DNA of 64,000 nt from Micromonospora carbonacea. Its GTDB lineage: Bacteria; Actinomycetota; Actinomycetes; Mycobacteriales; Micromonosporaceae. Of the stretch, positions 9,601 through 16,874 are shown piece after piece. Location of the stretch: contig NZ_JACHMZ010000001.1 of assembly GCF_014205165.1 (NCBI RefSeq), forward strand, positions 1,462,001 to 1,526,000. Reading direction: 5' to 3'. Within the stretch, counting starts at the first letter, position 1. Each line of letters starts with the position of its first letter. The notes beneath the pieces are model-generated. The model worked only from the letters and a program-made list of their open reading frames with translations. It did not search any database and was not told the DNA's origin. A program made the position numbers and the translations under genes.

Positions 9601-11799
9601 CGCGGGGGCGGGCAGGAACTCCAGCCGCAGCCGGGCGGCGGGCGGCGCGGGGACGGGCTCGGCGGGTGGCGCGGGGACCGGCCGTGCCGGGGGGACGGGC
9701 TCGGCGGGTGGCACGGGGACCGGTGCCGACGGCGCGGGTGGCGTCGGCACGATGCGCGTCGGCACGGGCGGCGCGGAGACCGGTGCCGCCGACGCGGCCG
9801 GCGTGAGCTCGGTCGGCGGCGTGGAGACCGGCCTGGCCACCGGCGGCTCCTGGGCCGGCCTGGTCACCGGCGGCACCGAGATCGGCCTGCCCGGCGGTCC
9901 GCTGGCGGGGGCGTCGCTCACGGGTGTGCCGGTGGCGGGCGATCCGCTGACGGGCGTGAGAGGCGTGCCAGGCCGTGCGGCCGGCGGCGCGTCGGCGGCC
10001 GGCTCGACCGGGCGACGCGGCTCGACCGGCGGGCGGATCGGCTCGACCGGTGCGCGGTGCGGGTGCGGCTCGACCGGGAACCGCGCCGGTCCGGCCGCCG
10101 GACGCCAGGGCTCCACCGGCGGGCGCAGCGACTCCGTCGGCGGGCGCAGCGGTTCGGCCGGGGGGCGGGGTGGCTCCACCGGTGCGCGGTGTGGTTCGGC
10201 CGGCGGGCGGTGCGGCTCGACGGGCCGGTGCGGCGGGGGGCCGAACCGGGGGCCGGGGGCGCTGTCCTGCCTCGGTGGCGAGCCGGCGCGATCGACCGGC
10301 GGGCGGGGCCCGTACCGGTCGGTGACCGGCCGTTCGTCGCCGCGGCCGTCGGCGGCCGGCCACTCGCCTCGGCGCGGGTCGCCCTGGTGCGGGTTCGCGG
10401 GGGCGGGGTTCCGGCCCAGGTCCGGACGGAGCTGGCCGGGCTGCGGCCAGGGCAGGGCACCGTCGCGCGGCGGGGCCGGCCGGACACCGGGCTCGCGGCG
10501 CTCCTCCGCGTGCGCGGCGGCGTCCCGCCCGTCCCGGTAGGGGTGGGCGTCCCGGTACTGCGCCGGTCCGCCCCGGTCGCCAGGGTGGCGCGGTGCGTCG
10601 GCGGTGGGGCGTGCGGGCAGGTCGGCGGGGTGACGCGGCCCGTCGGCGGGCCGGCCCTGCTGGCGGTCCAGCCGGTCCGCGCCCTGACCGCTGCCGGCCG
10701 CCGGGGGGCCCGGCCACCCGTCCGGGCCCGGTCCGACACGGCCGTCGCGGTCCAGCGTGGACCGGCGGCGTTCGGGCCAGCCGGCGGCGGCCGGCCCCGG
10801 CCGGTCGCCGTAGGGCCGGTTCGGGTGCTCGTCCGGCTCGGGCAACCATCCGGCATCGCTGCGGGCTGCGGGGGAGACCGGGGTCGCCTCGGCGGGCCCC
10901 GGCCGGCGGCCGGGGTCGGCGGGCCGTGGCTGGTCGTAGCGTGGCTGGTCGTACCGGCCGACGGCCGCGTCGCGGTCCGGCGTCCGGCCGGGGGAGCGCC
11001 GGTCGTGCCGGCCGGGCTGGTCGTGGGCGGGATGCCGCGGCGGGTACGCCTCGGCCGGCCCACGCTCCTCCCAGCCGCGCCGCGCCGGTCCCCACTCGTC
11101 CGGCGCGGGGGGCCGGCGGTACGGGGCGTGCTCGTCGGCGGCGCGGCGACGGTGCGGGGCCTGCTCGTCGGTTGCGGCGTGCCGGCGGTGCGGTGCGGCG
11201 TCGTCGGGTGCGTGCCGGCGGTGCGGTGTGGCGTCGCCCGGCGCGGGACGCCGGTACGGGGCGTGGTCGTCGGCGGCGGGGCGCGGGCGGTAGGGGTCGT
11301 GTTCCTCGGGCGCGGGTCGGCGGTAGCGGTCGCGCTCGTCCGGGGCGGCGCGTCGCCCGTCGTCCGCCGGCCGGCGGTACGGGTCGTGCTCGGTGCCGGG
11401 CCGGCGGTAGCCGTCCGGCTCGGTGACCGGACGACGGAAGGCGTCCCGCTCGGTCGGCCGTGGGTGTGCGTCTCGTTCCACCGGCCGGCGGAACGGGTCC
11501 TGCTCGGTGCCGGGACGCCGGTACGGGTCGTGGTCCGTGGTCGGGCGGCGGTACCGCTCGTGCTCGTCGGATCCGGGCCGGCGGTACGGGTCGTGCCCGT
11601 CCGGGGCGGGGCTGACCGGCTGCACCTCGGCCCGGCCGACGGCGGCGGCGCGGCCCCGGGGCGGGGGCGGCTGGTGCCGCAGGCCGATGTCGCCCGGGTA
11701 GCGCTGCCCCGGGAACTGCGGCTGCCACTCGGTGGTCGGCTCGAACACCCAGGACGGCTCGGCCGGATCGCGCCAGCGGTCGATGAAGTCGCCGCTCAT
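6631..11799 (-). CDS. giant Pro/Ala-rich protein with TPR-like region and C-terminal WG repeats
   Basis: A 1722-residue protein of unknown function. Residues ~1-50 are a short ordered head (MSGDFIDRWRDPAEPSWVFE). Residues ~50-1280 are low-complexity: first many YRRP-type Arg/Pro units, then Ala/Pro/Glu-rich and PPVSTPPVSAPP segments. Residues ~1285-1496 are helical and TPR-like (ALRWRLHPETL, ARARLAHVLRWRGEFAEADRLF, CYDQGRLIEACQHFERAL). Residues ~1497-1722 carry about five WG-type beta repeats (WGYADADGNLVIG, WALIDDSGG, WGAVDRTGTVVVP, RGVVDRTGRVLV, WGALDRRGAPLID). No signal peptide or membrane segment is visible. The other strand is also open almost throughout, but only this frame encodes recognisable domains. 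Head, TPR and WG regions suggest a scaffold; that is inference. Confidence 0.85.
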   Translation of the reverse strand: MSGDFIDRWRDPAEPSWVFEPTTEWQPQFPGQRYPGDIGLRHQPPPPRGRAAAVGRAEVQPVSPAPDGHDPYRRPGSDEHERYRRPTTDHDPYRRPGTEQDPFRRPVERDAHPRPTERDAFRRPVTEPDGYRRPGTEHDPYRRPADDGRRAAPDERDRYRRPAPEEHDPYRPRPAADDHAPYRRPAPGDATPHRRHAPDDAAPHRRHAATDEQAPHRRRAADEHAPYRRPPAPDEWGPARRGWEERGPAEAYPPRHPAHDQPGRHDRRSPGRTPDRDAAVGRYDQPRYDQPRPADPGRRPGPAEATPVSPAARSDAGWLPEPDEHPNRPYGDRPGPAAAGWPERRRSTLDRDGRVGPGPDGWPGPPAAGSGQGADRLDRQQGRPADGPRHPADLPARPTADAPRHPGDRGGPAQYRDAHPYRDGRDAAAHAEERREPGVRPAPPRDGALPWPQPGQLRPDLGRNPAPANPHQGDPRRGEWPAADGRGDERPVTDRYGPRPPVDRAGSPPRQDSAPGPRFGPPPHRPVEPHRPPAEPHRAPVEPPRPPAEPLRPPTESLRPPVEPWRPAAGPARFPVEPHPHRAPVEPIRPPVEPRRPVEPAADAPPAARPGTPLTPVSGSPATGTPVSDAPASGPPGRPISVPPVTRPAQEPPVARPVSTPPTELTPAASAAPVSAPPVPTRIVPTPPAPSAPVPVPPAEPVPPARPVPAPPAEPVPAPPAARLRLEFLPAPAPAEPRTVPGGPPAAGGDTVRPDAPAATAPVAAPRSAEPSSRPRPEQPVPPVPSVAPESTDPTPEPPAAAPGPQAARGPDEPPAAVPVDAPVPPGPGGSATPGAAARPRAAAEPAPVVEPDATAEPADVTRPEDSTRPGDSATRGAASAPDATSGPEGASRPGRATEPEDATEPKPQPGASAGSEATAPSRVTAEPERTAEPEGTAGPERTVQPGPAVEARAAAEPEVTGPEAAAGSAEPGVTTGPDVAGEPVVAAVPDAARPPTVPADPAGDPAPEGTTGRDDTTGRDESVIASIVDVPAGRARAAGAPDDATPGGADRPRAVDERPSPGPAGAATSPPPEQSDAWFRPSRSVSPVPEPAAPAAAADPVPTPVPAQVSPPAPAPTPAAVPASSTRVPAPADPVPATPEPQPTGGPAAADARPTTPQAPGPADRGVDPRPVSAAPAPPPVSTPPVSTPPVSAPPVSTRPVSTPPVSAPPMSAPPVSAASPGAQPVPEQPRPVSAPPAYPGSGVPARPVSGVPAQPVSGVPAQPVSPAGSVVGAEPRPGQERRAAPADPEQTLAALRWRLHPETLREEADDPELLRSVREGLTAKLDVALDNRSRARLLSLRAVASRLLGDLGDAADDARLALTYAEATGELRRTALARARLAHVLRWRGEFAEADRLFAEANSTELPDRLRAALHEHAGRCCYDQGRLIEACQHFERALDLQRSADPELLARTRIALDAVAERAGRDGFGPYPRGRSEILRTPRPPVPTYDEDLDRWGYADADGNLVIGTDYAEVQPFREGVAWVRRPEGTRWALIDDSGGTLIQANNGYRSVGSFSDGLAWVSMDGTGNWMAVDPSNMVVIPPGFDDVRPFRGGVAAVRVGGGWGAVDRTGTVVVPTRYHGFTTALFDGRYVDGFTDEGLAVVELNGRRGVVDRTGRVLVAPAHPALVVHPVAYLVGDGLGRWGALDRRGAPLIDPVHPSRDRVVEQIDHLLADASPLV
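8014..8085. repeat. short tandem repeats in the WG-giant gene (GVPAQPVS units)
   Basis: Three imperfect 24-base units around GGTACGCCGGACACCGGC encode GVPAQPVS/GVPARPVS units on the minus strand. Confidence 0.7.
8140..8265. repeat. tandem 15-bp-class repeats in the WG-giant gene (PPVST units)
   Basis: Eight or nine imperfect 15-base units (variants of GGACACCGGCGGTGT) encode a run of PPVST/PPVSA pentapeptides on the minus strand, in the disordered middle of the giant protein. Confidence 0.75.
11080..11630. repeat. degenerate repeats encoding Arg-Arg-Pro units at the N-terminal side of the WG giant
   Basis: Irregular units of about 24-50 bases built on the plus-strand core GCCGGCGGTACGGGTCGTG encode repeated DxxPYRRP motifs (residues ~55-235 of the giant protein). 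Spacing varies, so this is a diverged family rather than a clean array. The region is strongly basic and Pro-rich. Confidence 0.6.
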
Positions 11800-11959
11800 C
11801 CGCAGGTCCCGTCGCCGCCCGCGTGGCGAGCCCCGGTGCCCGGCTCGCGTCGCTCGCTCACGGCGATGTCACCTCGTTGGAAATTGTCGAGCTGGGCACC
11901 CCACCTGCCGGTAAAGTCGCCCGGTCCGGCGCGGGTGGCTGCGGAAGGAGGGTAACGGC

Positions 11960-12811
11960 GTGGGCTCTGTCACCGCCACTGTGGCACCGCCCACCGAGTC
12001 AAACGTTATCCTATGGTTTCGGACATTCGGTGCGATAGTGCGATCCGGATTCCGCCGGTACGCCACGTACCGCCAGGCCGCGCTTGCCGGTGCCGTCACC
12101 AACATCGTCTTCGGTTTCCTGCGCTGCTACGTCCTGCTCGGCGCGGCGGGCGCGGCGGGCACCGTGGCCGGGTACGACCGGGCGCAGTTCGCCACCTTCG
12201 TCTGGGCGGGGCAGGGCATGCTGGCGGTGATCCTGCTGTGGGGCCGGCCCGAGCTCGCCGAGCGGATCCGCACCGGCGACGTGGCCAGCGACCTGCTGCG
12301 CCCGGTCCACCCGGTGACCAGCTACCTCGCCACCGACCTGGGCCGGGCGGGCTGGGCGTGCGTGTCCCGGCTGCTGCCGCCGGTCCTGGTCGGCCCGCTC
12401 TTCTTCGACGTGCACCTGCCGGCCCGCTGGTCGACCGTGCCGCTGTTCGTGGTCTCCGCGACGGTCGCGGTGGTGCTCTGCTTCGGCTGCCGGTTCCTGG
12501 TCAACGCCACCGCGTACTGGCTCCAGGACGTCCGCGGCCCGCAGATCCTGTGGACCCTCGGCTCGGGGGTGCTCGCCGGGCTCTACTTCCCGCTGCCGTT
12601 CCTGCCCGACGGGCTGTTTCTGGCGTTGCAGCTGGCCACCCCGTTCCCGAGCCTCCTACAGACCCCGCTCGACGTGCTGGTCGAGCGGGATCCGACGGGC
12701 GTGCAGGTCGCGCTGGTCGGGGTGCAGGTCGGCTGGGCGGCGGCGATCCTCGCCCTGTGCCGGCTGGTGCAGCGCCGCGCCGAGCGCCGCCTGGTGGTGC
12801 AGGGTGGCTGA
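11960..12811 (+). CDS. ABC-2 family exporter permease (first subunit)
   Basis: Membrane subunit of a three-gene ABC exporter, 283 residues. Six hydrophobic segments are visible, with the conserved cytosolic loop WGRPELAERIRTGDVASDLLRP that marks the COG4587-like permease family. The GTG start at 11960 has a strong ribosome site (AAGGAGG, about 9 bases upstream). The stop overlaps the next permease gene by 8 bases. The transported substrate is unknown. The operon is divergent from the giant WG-repeat gene, with a 160-base shared upstream region. Confidence 0.87.
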   Translation: MGSVTATVAPPTESNVILWFRTFGAIVRSGFRRYATYRQAALAGAVTNIVFGFLRCYVLLGAAGAAGTVAGYDRAQFATFVWAGQGMLAVILLWGRPELAERIRTGDVASDLLRPVHPVTSYLATDLGRAGWACVSRLLPPVLVGPLFFDVHLPARWSTVPLFVVSATVAVVLCFGCRFLVNATAYWLQDVRGPQILWTLGSGVLAGLYFPLPFLPDGLFLALQLATPFPSLLQTPLDVLVERDPTGVQVALVGVQVGWAAAILALCRLVQRRAERRLVVQGG

Positions 12812-13610
12812 CCACCGGCTGCGGGCGTACGGGGCGCTGCTCGGTGCGCAGGCCCGGTCGCAGGCCGCCTACCGGGCGTCGTTCGCGGTGGACCTGGTCG
12901 GCAACGTCGGGGCCACCGTCTTCGACGTGGTGACCGTCCTGGTGATCTTCGGGGTGACCCGGGAGCTGGGCGGGTTCACGCTGCGCGAGACGCTGGTCAT
13001 GGTGGGCCTGTCGGCGTGCGCGTTCGCCACCGCCGACCTGCTCGTCGGCAACGTCGAGCGGCTGCCCGCGTACGTGCGCACCGGGCTGTTCGACGCGGTG
13101 CTGCTGCGCCCGCTCGGCGCGCTGCCCCAGCTGCTGCTGATGGACCTGCCGCTGCGCAAGGTGTCCCGGGCGGTGTTCGGCCTGGCCGTGCTGCTGGTGG
13201 CCCTCGCCCGCGCCGGCATCGAGTGGTCCCCGGGCCGGGTGGCGCTGGCGGTGGCCGCCCCGCTGGCCGGGGTGGTCTTCTTCGGGTCGCTCTTCGTGGC
13301 CACCGCCACCGTGTCGTTCTACTGGACCGACTCGGGGGAGCTGGCCAACTCGGTCACCTACGGCGGCAAGGAGTTCACGACGTACCCCGTCACGATCTTC
13401 GACGGCTGGTTCCGCGCGGCCTTCGCGTACGGGATGGGGTTCGCCTTCGTCAGTTACCAGCCGGCGCTGGCGCTGCTCGGCCGGGCCGACCCGCTCGGCC
13501 TGCCGGCCTGGGTCGGCTGGGTCTCGCCGGCCGTCGCGCTGGTCGCCGCCGCCCTCGCCGCCGCCGCCTGGCGCGTCGGGGTCCGCCACTACCGGAGTAC
13601 GGGATCATGA
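12804..13610 (+). CDS. ABC-2 family exporter permease (second subunit)
   Basis: Second membrane subunit, 268 residues, with about six hydrophobic segments and the loop NVERLPAYVRTGLFDAVLLRPLG, which parallels the first permease (RTGDVASDLLRP). The two probably form a heterodimer. The GTG start lies inside the end of the first permease gene and the stop overlaps the ATPase start (ATGA), so all three genes are translationally coupled. The KEFTTYPVTIFDGWFR segment is typical of the COG3694-like partner subunit. Confidence 0.87.
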   Translation: MADHRLRAYGALLGAQARSQAAYRASFAVDLVGNVGATVFDVVTVLVIFGVTRELGGFTLRETLVMVGLSACAFATADLLVGNVERLPAYVRTGLFDAVLLRPLGALPQLLLMDLPLRKVSRAVFGLAVLLVALARAGIEWSPGRVALAVAAPLAGVVFFGSLFVATATVSFYWTDSGELANSVTYGGKEFTTYPVTIFDGWFRAAFAYGMGFAFVSYQPALALLGRADPLGLPAWVGWVSPAVALVAAALAAAAWRVGVRHYRSTGS

Positions 13611-14608
13611 ACGTCATCGACGTGCGCGACCTGCGCAAGGAGTTCACGGTCCGGGTCAAGGCCGGCCGGCTGCGCCGCGAGAAGCGCACCGTCGCGGCGG
13701 TGGCCGGGGTCGACCTGCGCGTGGAGCGCGGCGAGCTGCTCGGCTACATCGGCCCGAACGGCGCGGGCAAGTCCACCACCCTGAAGATGCTGACCGGCGT
13801 GCTCACCCCCACCTCCGGGCACGTACGCGTGTGCGGGCTGCGCCCGGTGCCCGAGCGCACCCGGCTGGCGCTGCGCGTCGGGGTGGTCTTCGGCCAGCGG
13901 TCCCAGCTCTGGTGGGACCTGCCGCTGCGGGAGTCGTTCGACCTGCTGCGGCACGTCTACCGGGTGCCGGCCGCCGCGCACGCCGCCCGGCTGCGCCGCT
14001 GCCGCGACCTGCTCGACCTGGACGCCTTCGCCGACATCCCGGTGCGGCAGCTCTCCCTCGGCCAGCGGATGCGCGGCGAGCTGACCGCCGCCCTGCTGCA
14101 CGGCCCGGAGGTGCTCTTCCTCGACGAGCCGACCATCGGGCTGGACGTGGTGAGCCGGCAGGCCGTGCGGGGCTTCCTGGCCGAGCTCGGCCGCTCCGGC
14201 GACACCACCCTCGTGCTCACCACCCACGACCTGGCCGACATCGAGCGGCTGTGCCCGCGCCTCGTGGTGATCGACCACGGCCGGGTGGTGCACGACGGCT
14301 CGATCGCCGCCCTGCACGACCGCTACGGCTCCCGCCGGTTGGTCGTCGCCGACCTGGACACCGCCCTGCCGCAGCCGCCGGAGCTGCCGGGCGCCCCGCT
14401 GCTGCGGGTGGAGGCCGACGGGCACCGGCTGGTCTTCGCGTTGGAGTCGGCGGGCGTCGCCGACGTGGTGGCCGCCCTGGCCGGGCGGGCCGCCCTGCGG
14501 GACGTGTCGATCGTCGAGCCGGACATCGAGGACGTCGTCGCCCGCCTGTACGCGGGTAAGGAGGGGCCCCTTGTTAACGCTTCCGGTATAGCAGGGGCCC
14601 CTTCTTAA
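13607..14608 (+). CDS. ABC transporter ATP-binding protein
   Basis: ATPase of the exporter, 333 residues. Walker A is GPNGAGKST (49-57), the Q-loop GVVFGQRSQLWWDLPLRES, the signature LSLGQ (149-153), Walker B VLFLDEPTIGLD (~169-180), and the switch His in TTHDLADIERLCPR. The C-terminal domain (~230-315) is typical of the COG4586 group that pairs with two ABC-2 permeases. The last 17 codons (317-333, GKEGPLVNASGIAGAPS) lie inside a 54-bp REP-like inverted repeat, so the natural C-terminus has apparently been replaced by element sequence. The start is the ATG overlapping the previous stop. Confidence 0.92.
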   Translation: MNVIDVRDLRKEFTVRVKAGRLRREKRTVAAVAGVDLRVERGELLGYIGPNGAGKSTTLKMLTGVLTPTSGHVRVCGLRPVPERTRLALRVGVVFGQRSQLWWDLPLRESFDLLRHVYRVPAAAHAARLRRCRDLLDLDAFADIPVRQLSLGQRMRGELTAALLHGPEVLFLDEPTIGLDVVSRQAVRGFLAELGRSGDTTLVLTTHDLADIERLCPRLVVIDHGRVVHDGSIAALHDRYGSRRLVVADLDTALPQPPELPGAPLLRVEADGHRLVFALESAGVADVVAALAGRAALRDVSIVEPDIEDVVARLYAGKEGPLVNASGIAGAPS

Positions 14609-14609
14609 C
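14556..14609. repeat. REP-like imperfect inverted repeat, 54 bp
   Basis: The left end GTAAGGAGGGGCCCCT and the complement of the right end, GTTAAGAAGGGGCCCCT, form terminal inverted repeats. The centre carries GTTAACGC and TATAGC. The AT-containing GTTAAC and TTCTTAAC pieces stand out from the GC-rich surroundings. It covers the 3' end and stop codon of the ABC ATPase gene and lies just before the convergent DUF3043 gene, so it may also end transcription in both directions. I recall similar GGGGCCCC-centred repeats in Micromonospora genomes; copy number cannot be checked here. Confidence 0.75.
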
Positions 14610-14621
14610 GAGGGGGACGCG

Positions 14622-15218
14622 TCAGACCGGATCGCCGATGTTGACGCGGGGCTCCGGGGCGCGCATCCGGCGGAAGGTGATCGACCGCATGATCGCGTAC
14701 AGGTAGAGGGAGCCGAGGCGCTGGTCGGACTTGGGGAAGCGCTCCCGCACCAGCTTCTTGATCTTGCGGCTGATCAGGACCGAGTCGATCACCACGCCGA
14801 GGGCGAGCGCGCCCCACAGGATGTTGGACAGCAGCCGGACGATCGGCGGCATCGCCTGGTTGGAGCCGAGCAGCACGATCAGCGCCCCGCCGAAGAACCA
14901 GGTGCCCACCGTGCGCCGGGAGTCGACCACGTTGCGGGCCAGCAGCCGCTCCGGGCCCCGGTCGCGGGGGCCGCCCTCGCGGCGGAACTCGGAGGCGGAC
15001 TCGGCGCGCAACTGCCGCCGCCGCTCCCGGGCCTCCTCCTTGCTCAGCGGCTTGGTCGGGCCGGCGGGCCGACGCCCGGCCACCGGCCGCTTCGGCGTCT
15101 CGCGGCCCTTGGCCGGGGTGTAGCCCCGGCGGGCGCGCGCGGTCTCCTCGTCGGTCGTCACCGGGGTGACGGAATCCTCGACGAGGTCGGTTGACTTGCG
15201 GCGAAACAGCGACGGCAC
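14622..15218 (-). CDS. DUF3043 domain-containing membrane protein
   Basis: A 198-residue protein of unknown function. The first ~95 residues are charged and basic (RRKSTDLVEDSV..., SKEEARERRRQLRAES). Then come two hydrophobic segments (GTWFFGGALIVLLGSN and LSNILWGALALGVVIDSVLI) and a basic C-terminal cytosolic part (SRKIKKLVRERFPK, LYAIMRSITFRRMRAPEPRV). This layout matches DUF3043. I chose the GTG at 15218 (VPSLFRRKS) because family members begin with a similar FRRK segment and the upstream in-frame residues look non-coding. It lies in the conserved block next to murA and erpA. Confidence 0.83.
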   Translation of the reverse strand: MPSLFRRKSTDLVEDSVTPVTTDEETARARRGYTPAKGRETPKRPVAGRRPAGPTKPLSKEEARERRRQLRAESASEFRREGGPRDRGPERLLARNVVDSRRTVGTWFFGGALIVLLGSNQAMPPIVRLLSNILWGALALGVVIDSVLISRKIKKLVRERFPKSDQRLGSLYLYAIMRSITFRRMRAPEPRVNIGDPV

Positions 15219-15306
15219 GCGGAAAGGGTAGCCAAACGCCCGCGCCCGGTGCACATCGCGGTGCACCGGGCGCGGGCGGACGTGAGCAGGATTACTGCGG
15301 GTGAGG

Positions 15307-16662
15307 CTACGGGCGCTCGGTGTGGGCGCCCAGGTCGGCCAGCTTCGCCTCGAAGTCCTCGTAGCCGCGGTTGATCAGGTCGACGCCGTACACCCGGGAG
15401 GTGCCCTCGGCGGCGAGCGCGGCGATCAGGTGGCTGAACCCGGCGCGCAGGTCCGGGATGACCAGGTCGGCGGCGTGCAGCTTGCTCGGGCCGGCGATCA
15501 CGGCGGAGTGCTTGAAGTTGCGCCGGCCGAACCGGCACGGGGTGCCGCCGAGGCAGTCGCGGTAGACCTGGATGTTCGCGCCCATCGTGTTGAGCGCCTC
15601 GGTGTAGCCGAGCCGCTGCTCGTAGACCGTCTCGTGGACGATCGACAGGCCCCGGGCCTGGGTCAGCGCCACGACGAGGGGCTGCTGCCAGTCGGTCATG
15701 AAGCCCGGGTGCACGTCGGTCTCCAGCGCCACGGCGTTGAGCTCGCCGCCCGGGTGCCAGAACCGGATGCCGCCCTCCTGGCCCGGGTCGCCCAGCTTCG
15801 GCGGCCGGGCGTCGGTCACCTCGTACTCGCCGCCGACGGAGCGGAAGATGTTGAGGAACGTCATCATGTCGGCCTGCTGCGCGCCGAGGACCTCGACGTG
15901 GCCGCGGGTGGCCAGCGCCGCCGCCGCCCAGCTCGCCGCCTCGATCCGGTCCGGGATCGGCCGGTGGGTGTAGCCGTGCAGCTTCGGCACGCCCTGGATC
16001 TCGATCACCCGGTCGGTGTGCACCTTGATGATCGCGCCCATCTTCTGCAGGATGCAGATCAGGTCGATGATCTCCGGCTCGACGGCGGCGTTGCGCAGCT
16101 CGGTGACGCCCTCGGCCATCACGGCGGTGAGCAGCACCTGCTCGGTCGCGCCCACGCTCGGGTACGGCAGCGCGAACTTGGTGCCGTGCAGCCCGTTGGG
16201 GGCCGACAGGTGCAGGCCCTCCGGGGTCTTGTCGACCGTGGCGCCGAACTCGCGCAGCGCCTGGAGGTGGAAGTCGATCGGGCGCGGCCCGATGTGGCAG
16301 CCACCCAGGTCGGGGATGAACGCGTGGCCGAGCCGGTGCAGCAGCGGCCCGCAGAACAGGATCGGGATGCGACTGGAGCCGGCGTGCACGTTGATCTGGT
16401 CGGTGCTGGCGCTCTCGACGTTGGCCGGGTCGAAGACCAGCTCACCGTCCTCGGCGCCGTCGGTGACCTTGACGCCGTGCAGGCCGAGCAGCCCCCGCAC
16501 GACCTCGACGTCGCGGATCCGCGGCACGTCGAACAGCCGGCTGGGGCTGTCGCCCAGCAGGGCGGCGACCATCGCCTTGGAAACCAGGTTCTTCGCGCCG
16601 CGCACGCGGATCCGCCCTTCGAGCGGAGTGCCTCCGTGTACGACCAGGACGTCGTCGGTCAA
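15307..16662 (-). CDS. murA: UDP-N-acetylglucosamine 1-carboxyvinyltransferase (MurA)
   Basis: Cytosolic enzyme of the first committed step of peptidoglycan synthesis: transfer of enolpyruvate from PEP to UDP-GlcNAc. The 451-residue product has GAKN (22-25) with the catalytic Lys, and the active-site loop GGCHIGPRP with Cys122. The cysteine means the fosfomycin-reactive residue is present, unlike the Asp variant of mycobacteria. The inside-out barrel motifs TDWQQPLVVALTQA and PDLRAGFSHLIAALAA are intact. I chose the TTG at 16662 (LTDDVLVVHGG) because GGAGG lies five bases upstream; the longer open frame adds 38 residues unlike MurA. Confidence 0.92.
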   Translation of the reverse strand: MTDDVLVVHGGTPLEGRIRVRGAKNLVSKAMVAALLGDSPSRLFDVPRIRDVEVVRGLLGLHGVKVTDGAEDGELVFDPANVESASTDQINVHAGSSRIPILFCGPLLHRLGHAFIPDLGGCHIGPRPIDFHLQALREFGATVDKTPEGLHLSAPNGLHGTKFALPYPSVGATEQVLLTAVMAEGVTELRNAAVEPEIIDLICILQKMGAIIKVHTDRVIEIQGVPKLHGYTHRPIPDRIEAASWAAAALATRGHVEVLGAQQADMMTFLNIFRSVGGEYEVTDARPPKLGDPGQEGGIRFWHPGGELNAVALETDVHPGFMTDWQQPLVVALTQARGLSIVHETVYEQRLGYTEALNTMGANIQVYRDCLGGTPCRFGRRNFKHSAVIAGPSKLHAADLVIPDLRAGFSHLIAALAAEGTSRVYGVDLINRGYEDFEAKLADLGAHTERP

Positions 16663-16874
16663 CGCAACCTCCAGCGCGTCGGTGCTGCCGTAGTTGATGG
16701 TGATGCGGGCGATATGGGGGTTACCCGTGATGCGGCCGGATGAAAACGGGCGCGTGTGTCGTCGCCCCGGCAGCATAGCCCTCGGTGACGAAAATGGAGA
16801 CGGTCACCGTGCGCCGGAGGGCACGAATCGGCGCTTCCGGCACCATAAGGTGCCGGATCGGTCACGCAGGGTGG

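Noticed and set aside
8100..10600. CRISPR-like or satellite array suggested by dense repeats in the giant gene
   Set aside because: Units are imperfect codon-level repeats without unique spacers; they encode Pro/Val/Ser/Thr pentapeptides in the coding frame.
6595..11955. A 1786-codon open frame on the plus strand through the WG-giant gene
   Set aside because: It encodes only Arg/Gly/Pro-rich low-complexity sequence with no domain, while the minus frame has TPR-like and WG repeats and a clear start; it is a shadow caused by extreme GC.
5571..14608. Genomic island or prophage boundary around the accessory insert
   Set aside because: No integrase, tRNA, direct-repeat attachment sites or composition shift were seen; only gene order suggests insertion.
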